Below, one piece after another: positions 45,091 through 53,970 of a stretch of 64,000 bases of DNA. The stretch's first letter is position 1. Every line of letters starts with the position of its first letter. The notes under the pieces were generated by a model. The model was not told where the DNA came from and did not search any database. It saw only the letters and a program-made list of their open reading frames with translations. This stretch comes from JABGPL01 sp964387885. GTDB taxonomy: Bacteria; Electryoneota; AABM5-125-24; Hatepunaeales; Hatepunaeaceae. Made by a program: the position numbers and the translations under genes. The stretch spans positions 1 through 64,000 of the forward strand of contig CAYLYZ010000006.1 in assembly GCA_964387885.1 (NCBI GenBank). The letters are read 5' to 3'.

Positions 45091-48000
45091 ATGTCTCTGA
45101 AAGTTTCAAAGTTCTTACTTATTTTACTTCTTGCGAGTACGGTATTCGCAGAACGACAGATGCGATCAATTGAGCAACTGCAGAGTGAGATTGAGAAAAC
45201 AACGGAATTTGACCAAATCAAAGTTGAACAACTCCGTGTTGAAACCGATGGTTGTGATTTAGTTTTAAAATGGAACAGCTCCAGGCATGCGCACCCTCAA
45301 ACCAGAATCCCATTATCAGGTTACATGATATTTTGCGGCAGCGATCCACAAAATATCCAACCACTAACCAGAACCAGAAACTCTATCTTTCGACATAGGG
45401 GAATCGTAAACCAGAAAGGTCTGTTTTATTCGATAGTTCCCATTTATAACGGTGATGAACCTCTGAAATTCCCGAATCGTCTTAGACGGGATGGTGGTAT
45501 TCTTCTCGATTTTGAGGATGAAGAATATGATTTTCAGCCATTCAGCGATGAAGAGGATCTCCATCCTGATTCGCTGGAATTATCCGAAGAAGAAAGATTG
45601 CAGGAAAGTGAACATTCCCTGAAATTATTCGGAAACACATGGAAAAAACTGCCCTTTCAACGTACGGTGCTGACGGATACTACTGTATGGACAATTGGAG
45701 TCTTTTCCGATAATCCGCGAGATGTTTTCCCGCAAATGCATGCATTCGGGATAGGTGACGGTGAGAATGAAGTCTATTATGTGTTCCGAGGAACACGGAT
45801 GGTGTGGGAACATGAATGGATTGTTGCAACTCAGGATGTATATCCACGTGGAGGCTGGCATGAATTCCGACTTGCAGTTGGATATGATTTCAAAATCAGA
45901 CATGGTTATCTACCTTCAATAGATGAGCTCTACTTCATTAATGACAATGATGGAGTTCAAAATCCGGTTACAGTATATTTTGATGACCTGAAGGATATTA
46001 CCGCATCGATACTCCCCGATCCGGAACCGAAAATCCGCTGGCGCTCGCAAGAAGACCTTGAGGTTTCCGGTTTTCCCATTACCTTCACATCATCAGTAGA
46101 CAATCGTGATGCAGAAGATGAAATCTCTTATGAATGGGATTTTGGAGATGGAGTTACAAGTGAATTGCCAAATCCGGTACATGTTTACTTAACCGATGGT
46201 ATATACACCGCAGCTCTAAAGGTTGAAGATGATGCCGGTAGAACGGGATTTGTACAAACTGAAGTCGAAGTCGGAAATGTTCGGTTTCCAAATAGAATAT
46301 CCGCACTCTTTACCGGTGATATAATGATCGGGAGGCGTTACGAGCAGAACAATGGAATAATTCGACGAGAGGGACCTGAAGCTGTCTTTGAACGTATTGT
46401 CGAAAGATTTTCACAGGCTGACCTCAGGGCAATTAATCTCGAGATTTTGCTGACTGACGAAGGTCAAAGACATGCGATGAAGAGCATTGTTTTCCGATCC
46501 AGACCTGAAAATGTTGCAGGGCTGGCATCCTGTGGTATTGATATAGCAATACTCGCAAACAACCACATGAGTGATTACCAGCGACGAGGTCTGGAAGAGA
46601 CAATGGAAGTACTCGACGCTGCCGGGATAGGTTACACCGGTGCCGGGATGAATGAGTATGAAGCTCTGAAACCGACATTTAGAACAGTAAATGGTATCAG
46701 GATTGGTTTCCTTGCTTACTGTAACCGAACCGGTCGGGATTACAACATGCGCCCCTTCCTCGATGCGACCTACGATACCTACGGGTTCGCATATTTTTCT
46801 GCAGATAACATAATCAGGAGTGTGCCGGATGCCGCTGATCAATGTGATGTATTGGTGATGTATACCCATGGCGGCTGGGAATATGAGATTGCACCGACCA
46901 TGCATGATCCTGAAGGGAATTTGATTGAACCGTTTAATCCGCTGCGGGATGAAGAACCGCCAAGACATATGGTTGAACGTGATTCTGCAATGCGAGAACT
47001 TGAGCAGCTCGCGATTGATCTTGGAGTTGATCTGGTAATAGGGGGGCATCCGCACGTATTGCAGGGGTTTGAGGTTTACAATAATGTCGTAATAGCACAT
47101 TCGATGGGTAACTTTGTATTTGACCAGAACTTCTTTGAAACATGGCCATCGATGATTGTCGACGCCAGAATCGGTAGAGATGGTGTGAAGGAAGTATTCG
47201 TTGAGCCATTCTTTGTGGATAGATACCGACCAACTCCGGCAGGTGGGACTTTGGGAAGAAAAATTATCGACAGGCTTGCTGGATATTCATACGACCTGAA
47301 TGCTCAACTCGTACCGGAATATAACAGAATGCGTGCTAAGATAGCTTTGCGCGGAGAAGATGTCAGAACAGTCGTGAACGAACATGTTGTTTCAGCTCAG
47401 ATGAGATTCGACGAAGACAGGGGTGTTTATCGCTCCAATCCAATAAAGCTCTCAGATGGTGGTTTTGTTTCACGTATTGTAGATATAACACCAGATGCAC
47501 AGGATCCGGAATGGCGGGTTTCACTTGGACGCGATGTCCTGTTAGTCGGCAATATGGAGCTCGAAGGAGCTGATATCTGGAATTATAATTCCGGTTCGGA
47601 AGGTCGAACCGATGAAATCGCTCGAACGGGCAGATATTCATCTTATCTCATCAGGCAGCAAAGATGGCAGGACGGAGTGACCGATTTGATACAGCGGATT
47701 CCTGTAGATATTGAAAGCGACAGGCTAACACTCAGCGGTTGGTTACGTACCACTAATGCAAGGGATGCAAGGCTGTCTTCCCGATTTTACAGTGATCGGT
47801 ACCAGGATCGTCGAGTCGGAGAGGATCAGCCAGTTGACGAGAATCTGCAAGGTGACCACGATTGGACTTTTGTGTGGGGAGGGCTGGAAATCCCTGAAGG
47901 TGCCTTGTATATGAATCTCAGATGGCAGATGTGGGGTGCCAATGAAGGTGCGAATCAACTATGGGCTGATGACGTGGAAGTTGTCAAATGGGAGGAATTT

Positions 48001-48126
48001 ATTCCGTTCGATGGCAACTTAGGAATTGATTTTCCAAACGACTTGTATTATCTTCAAATAGAGACCCGTCGTCCGATGGAGGAAATCGAAGTGAGATATC
48101 GGACGAGCAGGCTTGAGATTCAGTAA
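45091..48126 (+). CDS. Exported CapA-like metallophosphatase with PKD domain
   Basis: The 1011-residue protein has a signal peptide (1-20), an N-terminal beta-rich part and a PKD domain ('DEISYEWDFGDGVTSELPNPVHVYLTDGIYTAALKV', about 345-385). A CapA/PGA_cap metallophosphatase domain follows (about 395-720). Its metal motifs are visible: 'ALFTGDIMIGR', 'INLEILLTD', 'ILANNHMSDY', 'MYTHGGWEYE', 'IGGHPHVLQGFE' and 'AHSMGNFVFDQ'. CapA proteins act in poly-gamma-glutamate or capsule handling. The C-terminal 290 residues look like a carbohydrate-binding-type beta-sandwich ('DDVEVVKWEEF') and no type IX tail is present. It lies 58 bases before the 48185 gene on the same strand. Confidence 0.82.
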   Translation: MSLKVSKFLLILLLASTVFAERQMRSIEQLQSEIEKTTEFDQIKVEQLRVETDGCDLVLKWNSSRHAHPQTRIPLSGYMIFCGSDPQNIQPLTRTRNSIFRHRGIVNQKGLFYSIVPIYNGDEPLKFPNRLRRDGGILLDFEDEEYDFQPFSDEEDLHPDSLELSEEERLQESEHSLKLFGNTWKKLPFQRTVLTDTTVWTIGVFSDNPRDVFPQMHAFGIGDGENEVYYVFRGTRMVWEHEWIVATQDVYPRGGWHEFRLAVGYDFKIRHGYLPSIDELYFINDNDGVQNPVTVYFDDLKDITASILPDPEPKIRWRSQEDLEVSGFPITFTSSVDNRDAEDEISYEWDFGDGVTSELPNPVHVYLTDGIYTAALKVEDDAGRTGFVQTEVEVGNVRFPNRISALFTGDIMIGRRYEQNNGIIRREGPEAVFERIVERFSQADLRAINLEILLTDEGQRHAMKSIVFRSRPENVAGLASCGIDIAILANNHMSDYQRRGLEETMEVLDAAGIGYTGAGMNEYEALKPTFRTVNGIRIGFLAYCNRTGRDYNMRPFLDATYDTYGFAYFSADNIIRSVPDAADQCDVLVMYTHGGWEYEIAPTMHDPEGNLIEPFNPLRDEEPPRHMVERDSAMRELEQLAIDLGVDLVIGGHPHVLQGFEVYNNVVIAHSMGNFVFDQNFFETWPSMIVDARIGRDGVKEVFVEPFFVDRYRPTPAGGTLGRKIIDRLAGYSYDLNAQLVPEYNRMRAKIALRGEDVRTVVNEHVVSAQMRFDEDRGVYRSNPIKLSDGGFVSRIVDITPDAQDPEWRVSLGRDVLLVGNMELEGADIWNYNSGSEGRTDEIARTGRYSSYLIRQQRWQDGVTDLIQRIPVDIESDRLTLSGWLRTTNARDARLSSRFYSDRYQDRRVGEDQPVDENLQGDHDWTFVWGGLEIPEGALYMNLRWQMWGANEGANQLWADDVEVVKWEEFIPFDGNLGIDFPNDLYYLQIETRRPMEEIEVRYRTSRLEIQ

Positions 48127-48184
48127 CAAAACCGTGAGCATCCCCTGAACAATAGCGTTTCCTGGCGAAAACTGAGGAAGAAAC

Positions 48185-49576
48185 ATGAAAAAAACAACTT
48201 TATTCATATCAATCTTTACTTTACTCCTGGTAATCGGAGCCCCGAATTTTTCTGAAGCCGTTCCTCAGGAAGATGTGGTCGGTTTCTGGAATATCGAACT
48301 TCAACCGGGATACAACTTTGTAACATTCCCCGTTTTGCCTGATACACCGACGCTTGCCGGGGTGATTGGAAATCAACTCGGAGCGGTGGATATAACTACA
48401 TGGGATGACCGAATTGGTGGATATAGGTGGGCACATTACAACCCGGAATCTCATCAATGGTCTGGAAACTTGTTTCTTCTGAATAGAGGCACAGGTTACT
48501 GGATCAATTTAATTAACGCCGATGAATCCCGGAATCTTGTCACCAAGGGACATCCCGAGGTGTATACCAGATTCAGGTTGAATGATCTTGGCGGTGGTTG
48601 GAAATATTACGGACCAACGATCGGGCGCGAGCAGGACCTCACCGAACTGAATGCGAGCCATCCCGGAGCTCTGCTCCTTAGATGGAACAATGATCTTGAC
48701 AGATTTGATCTCGCTGAGAGCAATAGTGCTCGCGAGTGGTTCTCCCCTGAGTTTGAAGTATTAGCTCCAGATCAGGCATTTCTGGTTTACCAAACCGAAA
48801 GAAACGTCAGGTCACTCGGACCTTTGACGCAATTAGAAGCCGAACATGCTGCCTTTATAGATCAGGATGATGAAAATCCGTCAAGAGATGGATTTGGTAA
48901 TAACGATATAGCCTATATGACTCCACCCTGGCCTCTGATTGTAGGTAACAGGGACGGACTGGCCGTATGCTTTGAAAATGGACAGGCATGTGCCAACGAA
49001 ATCGTCCTCAACGTCGTTCGCGAAAGCTTGAGGATCGGTGTAAACGGCAACCTTGAGCCTTATGCCGAGAATATTGACCGTTTCGAAATTCCAGGTGGTG
49101 GAATCGAGCCCGGAAAATTCAGAATCGCTTTAACGGTAGGGGAGTCAGCACAATTCCTGAATCCCGGAGACCGCGTTTATCTGACAGTTGACGGTCCTCG
49201 AGGAACGAGCACACGTTCAACTTCGTTCGAAATTCCATCTTCAAGCGAACATTTCATCCCCGACGTGAGTTTCCCGACTCCATTGATCGCAGCGGGTGAA
49301 AGGGCAGTCGCACCTCGCGAGTTCGCAGTAGCCGCTCCTTTCCCAAACCCGTTCAACGACCGTTTCTCAGTAGAGTTCAACCTCCCCGAAACGGCACCGG
49401 TGGACTACAAACTATTCGACCTGCAGGGACGCGAAGTCTACAATGTCTCACGTCCGATGACAGCCGGTCTTCACAGATTGACAATCCAGGCAAACGGCAT
49501 CTCAACAGGAATTTACCTGCTTGAGATCAAAGCCAAGAGACACAGAGGATTAGCGAAGGTCGCGCATGTGAAGTAG
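48185..49576 (+). CDS. T9SS cargo protein of unknown function
   Basis: A 463-residue protein with a GAGGAA ribosome site and a signal peptide (1-25, 'NFSEA'). It has a beta-rich body containing the 'GYNFVTFPVLPDTPTLAGVIG ... WDDRIGGYRWAHYNPESHQWSGNLFLLNRGTGYWI' motif, as found in many FCB surface proteins. A type IX sorting domain ends it ('AAPFPNPFNDRFSVEFNLPETAPVDYKLFDLQGREV ... TGIYLLEIKAKRHRGLAKVAHVK'). It follows the CapA-like gene in the same direction and ends at the terminator at 49602, so the two may be one transcript. Confidence 0.75.
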   Translation: MKKTTLFISIFTLLLVIGAPNFSEAVPQEDVVGFWNIELQPGYNFVTFPVLPDTPTLAGVIGNQLGAVDITTWDDRIGGYRWAHYNPESHQWSGNLFLLNRGTGYWINLINADESRNLVTKGHPEVYTRFRLNDLGGGWKYYGPTIGREQDLTELNASHPGALLLRWNNDLDRFDLAESNSAREWFSPEFEVLAPDQAFLVYQTERNVRSLGPLTQLEAEHAAFIDQDDENPSRDGFGNNDIAYMTPPWPLIVGNRDGLAVCFENGQACANEIVLNVVRESLRIGVNGNLEPYAENIDRFEIPGGGIEPGKFRIALTVGESAQFLNPGDRVYLTVDGPRGTSTRSTSFEIPSSSEHFIPDVSFPTPLIAAGERAVAPREFAVAAPFPNPFNDRFSVEFNLPETAPVDYKLFDLQGREVYNVSRPMTAGLHRLTIQANGISTGIYLLEIKAKRHRGLAKVAHVK

Positions 49577-49601
49577 GTCTGATTAAATAAAAGATTTTTC
49601 C

Positions 49602-49637
49602 AAACCGCCGGGTGTTAAACCTGGCGGTTTGTTGTTT
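49602..49637 (+). terminator. Intrinsic terminator after the 48185 gene
   Basis: AAACCGCCGGGT pairs with ACCTGGCGGTTT (one mismatch) around a short loop, followed by GTTGTTTTTG. Confidence 0.8.
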
Positions 49638-49659
49638 TTGGTGTAAAATCATCGGGGAG

Positions 49660-49841
49660 GACGGACATTCCTGTCCGTCAAATTGAATCTTTGTAGTGAT
49701 GCATTGCTGTAGAGTAGTCTCGTAAGGGCACGGTGCCCGTGCCCCTCTCCCAAATGGGAGGAGAAACATCATACCTGGATACAACATCCGTACGGGCGAT
49801 TCACGAATCGCCCCTTCGTAGGGGTTGAACATCTTCAACCC
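49660..49841. repeat. Run of five palindromes
   Basis: GACGGACATTCCTGTCCGTC (49660-49679); GGGCACGG/CCGTGCCC (49726-49744); CTCCCAAATGGGAG (49747-49760); GGGCGATTCACGAATCGCCC (49794-49813); GGGTTGAACATCTTCAACCC (49822-49841). Several share GTAGGGG or GCCCCT edges. The order of the second, fourth and fifth is repeated at 53690-53892. Confidence 0.8.
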
Positions 49842-49908
49842 AGTACTTTTCTAAATTGACACTAAAACATTCGACAACAATCGAATTTTGATTCTGGAAA
49901 TATGAAGA

Positions 49909-49950
49909 TTCGTAAGGATACTTGGGCAACAAGTAGCCCAAGCCACACGG
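49909..49950 (-). repeat. RAYT-type REP unit, inverted
   Basis: TTCGTAAGGATA, stem CTTGGG/CCCAAG with the usual loop on the minus strand, ending CCACACGG. It has no left partner nearby. Confidence 0.85.
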
Positions 49951-50129
49951 TAGGGGCTGAATATCTTCAGCCCTGTTCGAACATGAACACAGACATGAAT
50001 ATGCAGGAAAAGGGTTGAAAATATTCAACCCCTACAAATCACCTTCGCATACCTCGATATGGTGAGATGTTATCCCGCCGAACGGAACATAATTACGTGA
50101 TTTATGTCGACATAAGATGCTGACCTACG
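49951..50129. repeat. Composite direct repeat, copy downstream of the CHAT gene
   Basis: The 85-base core (49951-50035) holds GGGCTGAA/TTCAGCCC and GGGTTGAAAATATTCAACCC within TAGGGGC...CCCCTAC edges. It matches 53808-53892 at about nine of ten positions. A further match (ATAATTAC, GATTTATGTCG, AATAAGAT-type words) runs up to the CHAT stop, as it does up to the ddl stop in the other copy. Confidence 0.8.
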
Positions 50130-53100
50130 CCTTATCCTCATCAATCTTATCAAAAGGAATATCCCCCAACCCCGCATTCTCACAGAGCTGCCTGATCTTC
50201 TGCCGATCTTCAGGAGTTGCCTCTTTATAATTCGACATTATTGCCTGAGTCACTACCACTGCTGCTTCCTGATGGTTTGCCTTCGAAAATCCAATCACCG
50301 ATTTAACTAGCCAACCGCTTGATTCAATCAAAGAGCCCTTTTCTTTATACATGACACCTAAGACTAAATAAGTCTGTGCCGCCCCATGTTCGTTTCCTTG
50401 TCGCTCCTCAATATCCAGCGATTTCTTATACCATTTTTCGGCTGTATCAAAATCCCGACGTTCCTCTGCAATCCTTCCCAATTGATGGTAAGTTGTTGCC
50501 ATATTGTGATCATCACTTAGTTTTTCAAATAACTTGAGAGCTTTCATAAGCCATTTCTCTGCAGAATCTAAATCATGATTTGATAATGAGAGGTTCCCTA
50601 ACTGTCCATAAGTCTGTGCTGCTCCATGTCCATTTCCCTGTCGCTCCTTAATTTCCAGTGATTTCTTATACCATTCTTCGGCAGTATCAAAATCCCGACA
50701 TTCCTGTGCTACATAACCCAATTGATGGTAAGTTGTTGCTGCTCCATGTTCGTTTCCATGTCGCTCATCAATATCCAGCGATTTCTTATACCATTTTTCG
50801 GCTGAATTAAAATCCCGACGCTCCTGTGCAATCATGCCCAATTGATGGTAAGTCAGTGCCGCTCCATGTTCATTTCCTTCTCGCTCTTTAATTTCCAACG
50901 ATTTTTTATACCATTTTTCGACAGTATCAAAATCCCGACGTTCCTGTGCAATCATTCCCAATTGATGCATTGCGACAGCCATTCCCTCTTCATCCTCACT
51001 CTTCTTCTTTAATTGCAGGTATGAGGTATAATACTCTTCAGCCTCATTTAAGTAGCGCATATCTTGATAGTAAGATGCGAAAGACTGGATTAGAGCTGCC
51101 TCGTAATCAATCATTTCCATCTCACCAGCGAAGTTCAGGGTATTGTGGAAGTTGACTTCGAAATATGAGAACCAGCCGCGCTTTTCGTGTAATTTTTTGG
51201 GAGCCAGAAAATCGGCGATTGAAGCCATTGCGTTTACAAATTCCCTTGTCCACCTCTGCTTAGTTTCTTCTTCTGAGTTACTTAATACATTCGCTCGCAG
51301 ATAACCGGTCAATGCCGGATGGATTGAGTACATATTGCCTTCAGCGGAATTGATTAATCCTGCTCCTGCAAGTCCATTTAAGAAACTCTCGACTTTGTCC
51401 GCTGTCCATTTCTTATCGACTTTGGAAGCCATATGTTTAAGGAAATATGATTCAAAATATTTCTCATGCAATCCAAGCGAAATCAGCAATTCGGTCAATT
51501 CATCAGGAAGTGCATCAGTTCCAATCTTGAGAGTGGCGTATAACCGGTTTTCGGCTTCGTTTTCGGAGCTTAATTCCAGAGCCTCAAAGTTGGTTTGAAA
51601 TGCCTCCAATAATTCACTGGACGACTGGTTTTTCAGGCGTGGGATAATTACGCGCATTGAGAGTGGATGACCATTTAATGCGTCCATCAGATCCTTGATA
51701 TCCTTCGTCTTGCGGTCAATCTCAATACCCAATGCCTGACGTATGATATCGAATAACTGCCAGCGCTCTTCTTCCCACAATCCACCGATCTTCAGCTCAA
51801 ACAGGTTTTCATCACCAAGCCACATCTCCTGTGAGCGAGAGGTTACAATGACCTTCGTCTTTCCACCTCGAAGTCCCATCAAAAATCTCTTCAATAGTTT
51901 CCGGTCTGCCTCTTTCAAGTTTGCTTTGATCTCAGTTCCCGGAATACCACAGACCGATTCGAAATTATCCCAGATGATCAGGAATTTGTTGTCGCGCAAA
52001 GCTCCTGTCAGTGTTTCAATTTTCTGGTTTGTGCTCAGGATATTGAAATTCGATCCGAACAGCTTCTCTCCCATACTGGTAAAAACATAATCCGCTGACC
52101 GTACACCATTGAAAGCCTGCCAGAAACAGCCGTTTCCGAGCCCGTTTGTGTCGTACAGCCATTCTGCAAACCCACGCGCTAGTGTTGTCTTGCCGATTCC
52201 GCCCATGCCCTGCACGAGGATGGCTGGCGCTGTTGAAAGAATACCACCTTCGAGCGCGAGCAGCGCAGCATCCCTGCCAACCATTCCATAGGGATTATCC
52301 AAATCGGACTTTTCTTCAGTGAGGATGTATTCTCGAGCGGGTGGTTTTGCTTTGGCAGTGGTGACGAACGAGAAAGCTTCCGGATCGGGAGCGTTGCGGT
52401 ACAACACCGGGACAAGCCAGTCTTCGAGCGGAAAACTCCCCCGCGCGCAGGTTCTACCGCTCTCGATTTTCATCTGCCTCCTGCCAGCACGGAGTGCTTC
52501 GGAAAAGTCTCCGGATTCGAACAACCGCTTGTAAAACGCCGGGATAAACTGTTTAGCACCACTGACCCATAGCGAGTATGCCATTGCAACCACGTTTGGT
52601 GTTCCCGAACGGATTAATGAAGCAGCGACGGAAGCGAACGGATTGTCGTCGGAGGGATTTGTCATAGCGGATTGACAGGCATTCATCACCACCGCTGGAA
52701 TCGCATATTCCTTTATCAAGTCGGCGAGATCTTTCGCACCAACAGGCACTCCTTCACCCTTTTCATTAATAAATACAAGATGCCCTTCAGGGCCTCTTGC
52801 CTCATACCTGGATCGATCTATATTCAAAACTCCGCTTGCAGGCTCTCCACCGAAAACGCCGTGACCATCGAAATGGAGGATGTGATAGAAACCTCGTCGT
52901 TTATCAAGATGATCAATCAGGTTCTGAAACGTTGGTGGTCGGAGGATATTGATTTCAGCAGGTAGATTTTCCTTTTTAATCAGGTCGACCAATGGATGTG
53001 ATAGTGAGCGATATTTAACGTCGAGCGATCCCAGAGGGCGGGGGATTAGGAGCAGAATATTGATGACATCCCTGGCGAGTTTTTCCGGCAATTTGTGCGA

Positions 53101-53562
53101 CGTTCCGACATCGTTCATCCGCCGTTCGATCCGGCATTGTTGAGCCAGGAATCCGGATCCGTCGTGGATTAATGCTTCCCAGGGATAACTCAGGACGCGC
53201 GGGTCGTCGCTGGAAATGACAAGGGAGAGATTTTTGAGACCTTTATTCTCGGCGTCGCGAAACCAGTGTACGGCTTCACCAGTAGTGAATAAGGTCTTGA
53301 AAGCGTCTTTACCCCACGATTTCAATCGGTCAAGAATCCGCTCGGCGGTTTCATCATCTGGATCAAATGGGTATTCAAGGAATTTTTCGAGATACCATTG
53401 CAGGTCAAACATCAGGTTGCTCTTCGGTCTGCCTTCGACGTGGAGCGTATAGGGACAGGGGATTTCGACATGTTGCCCGGAAAGTTTTAGGTCTGCCGGA
53501 TTTAATACAGTATAGTTGTCAGTGTCGTTTATCCGGTTATGCTGAATGAGAAGTTCGGTCAT
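50125..53562 (-). CDS. CHAT protease / NB-ARC STAND ATPase / TPR protein
   Basis: A 1145-residue cytosolic protein with three parts. The CHAT domain (about 110-395) is a caspase-like peptidase with an intact dyad: His 234 in 'LHFDGHGVF' and Cys 296 in 'VVMNACQSAM'. The NB-ARC-type STAND NTPase (about 425-770) has Walker A 'GMGGIGKTT' (Lys 458), Walker B 'FLIIWDNFE' (about 527-535) and 'KVIVTSRS', plus a winged-helix-like region. The C-terminal part (about 840-1100) is a series of about six 40-residue TPRs ('HQLGMIAQERRDFDTAEKWYKKSLEI..R.GNEHGAA'). This is the plan of NLR-like sensors. TPRs would detect a trigger, the ATPase oligomerise and CHAT cleave a target. Antiphage or regulated-death function is inference. 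It stands alone, flanked by repeats. Confidence 0.9.
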   Translation of the reverse strand: MTELLIQHNRINDTDNYTVLNPADLKLSGQHVEIPCPYTLHVEGRPKSNLMFDLQWYLEKFLEYPFDPDDETAERILDRLKSWGKDAFKTLFTTGEAVHWFRDAENKGLKNLSLVISSDDPRVLSYPWEALIHDGSGFLAQQCRIERRMNDVGTSHKLPEKLARDVINILLLIPRPLGSLDVKYRSLSHPLVDLIKKENLPAEINILRPPTFQNLIDHLDKRRGFYHILHFDGHGVFGGEPASGVLNIDRSRYEARGPEGHLVFINEKGEGVPVGAKDLADLIKEYAIPAVVMNACQSAMTNPSDDNPFASVAASLIRSGTPNVVAMAYSLWVSGAKQFIPAFYKRLFESGDFSEALRAGRRQMKIESGRTCARGSFPLEDWLVPVLYRNAPDPEAFSFVTTAKAKPPAREYILTEEKSDLDNPYGMVGRDAALLALEGGILSTAPAILVQGMGGIGKTTLARGFAEWLYDTNGLGNGCFWQAFNGVRSADYVFTSMGEKLFGSNFNILSTNQKIETLTGALRDNKFLIIWDNFESVCGIPGTEIKANLKEADRKLLKRFLMGLRGGKTKVIVTSRSQEMWLGDENLFELKIGGLWEEERWQLFDIIRQALGIEIDRKTKDIKDLMDALNGHPLSMRVIIPRLKNQSSSELLEAFQTNFEALELSSENEAENRLYATLKIGTDALPDELTELLISLGLHEKYFESYFLKHMASKVDKKWTADKVESFLNGLAGAGLINSAEGNMYSIHPALTGYLRANVLSNSEEETKQRWTREFVNAMASIADFLAPKKLHEKRGWFSYFEVNFHNTLNFAGEMEMIDYEAALIQSFASYYQDMRYLNEAEEYYTSYLQLKKKSEDEEGMAVAMHQLGMIAQERRDFDTVEKWYKKSLEIKEREGNEHGAALTYHQLGMIAQERRDFNSAEKWYKKSLDIDERHGNEHGAATTYHQLGYVAQECRDFDTAEEWYKKSLEIKERQGNGHGAAQTYGQLGNLSLSNHDLDSAEKWLMKALKLFEKLSDDHNMATTYHQLGRIAEERRDFDTAEKWYKKSLDIEERQGNEHGAAQTYLVLGVMYKEKGSLIESSGWLVKSVIGFSKANHQEAAVVVTQAIMSNYKEATPEDRQKIRQLCENAGLGDIPFDKIDEDKA

Positions 53563-53689
53563 TATTGATTCCGAAGTAAAACGTAAATAGTGATCAAATA
53601 GGATTATAATTAAAGTTACGGTAATAGTTATGGATATTCAAGATATTATTAGGTTTACTTGAGTTGAATTATCAAAACTACACTCGTAT

Positions 53690-53803
53690 GGGCACGGCGA
53701 GCCGTGCCCCTCTCCTCCATGTCTGAAATGTTCATTTAGGTAGCGTTTCTGGCGGACGAGGTGTCTGCCAGCACGGTATGAACGGGCGATTTGTGAATCG
53801 TCC
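53690..53803. repeat. Three palindromes upstream of the CHAT gene
   Basis: GGGCACGGCGAGCCGTGCCC (53690-53709, followed by CTCTCC as at 49745). CTGGCGGAC/GTCTGCCAG around an AGGT-type loop (53749-53771). GGGCGATTTGTGAATCGTCC (53784-53803, the counterpart of 49794-49813). Confidence 0.8.
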
Positions 53804-53807
53804 TTCG

Positions 53808-53961
53808 TAGGGGCTGAATATCTTCAGCCCTTTTCGAACATTAACACAGATATGAATATGCAGGATAAGGGTTGAAAATATTCAACCCCTACAAATAAAA
53901 GGATTCTTTCAGAATTGGATATAATTACATGATTTATGTCGGAATAAGATTCCGACATACG
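53808..53961. repeat. Composite direct repeat, copy upstream of the CHAT gene
   Basis: The 85-base core (53808-53892) and the adjoining AT-rich stretch to 53961 repeat 49951-50129 in the same orientation. The CHAT gene is thereby enclosed between the two copies. Confidence 0.8.
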
Positions 53962-53970
53962 AAACAGCCC

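Noticed and set aside
50125..53562. Type III-E CRISPR (Craspase) component
   Set aside because: No Cas7-11 or CRISPR array is nearby, and the NB-ARC domain is absent from Craspase TPR-CHAT.
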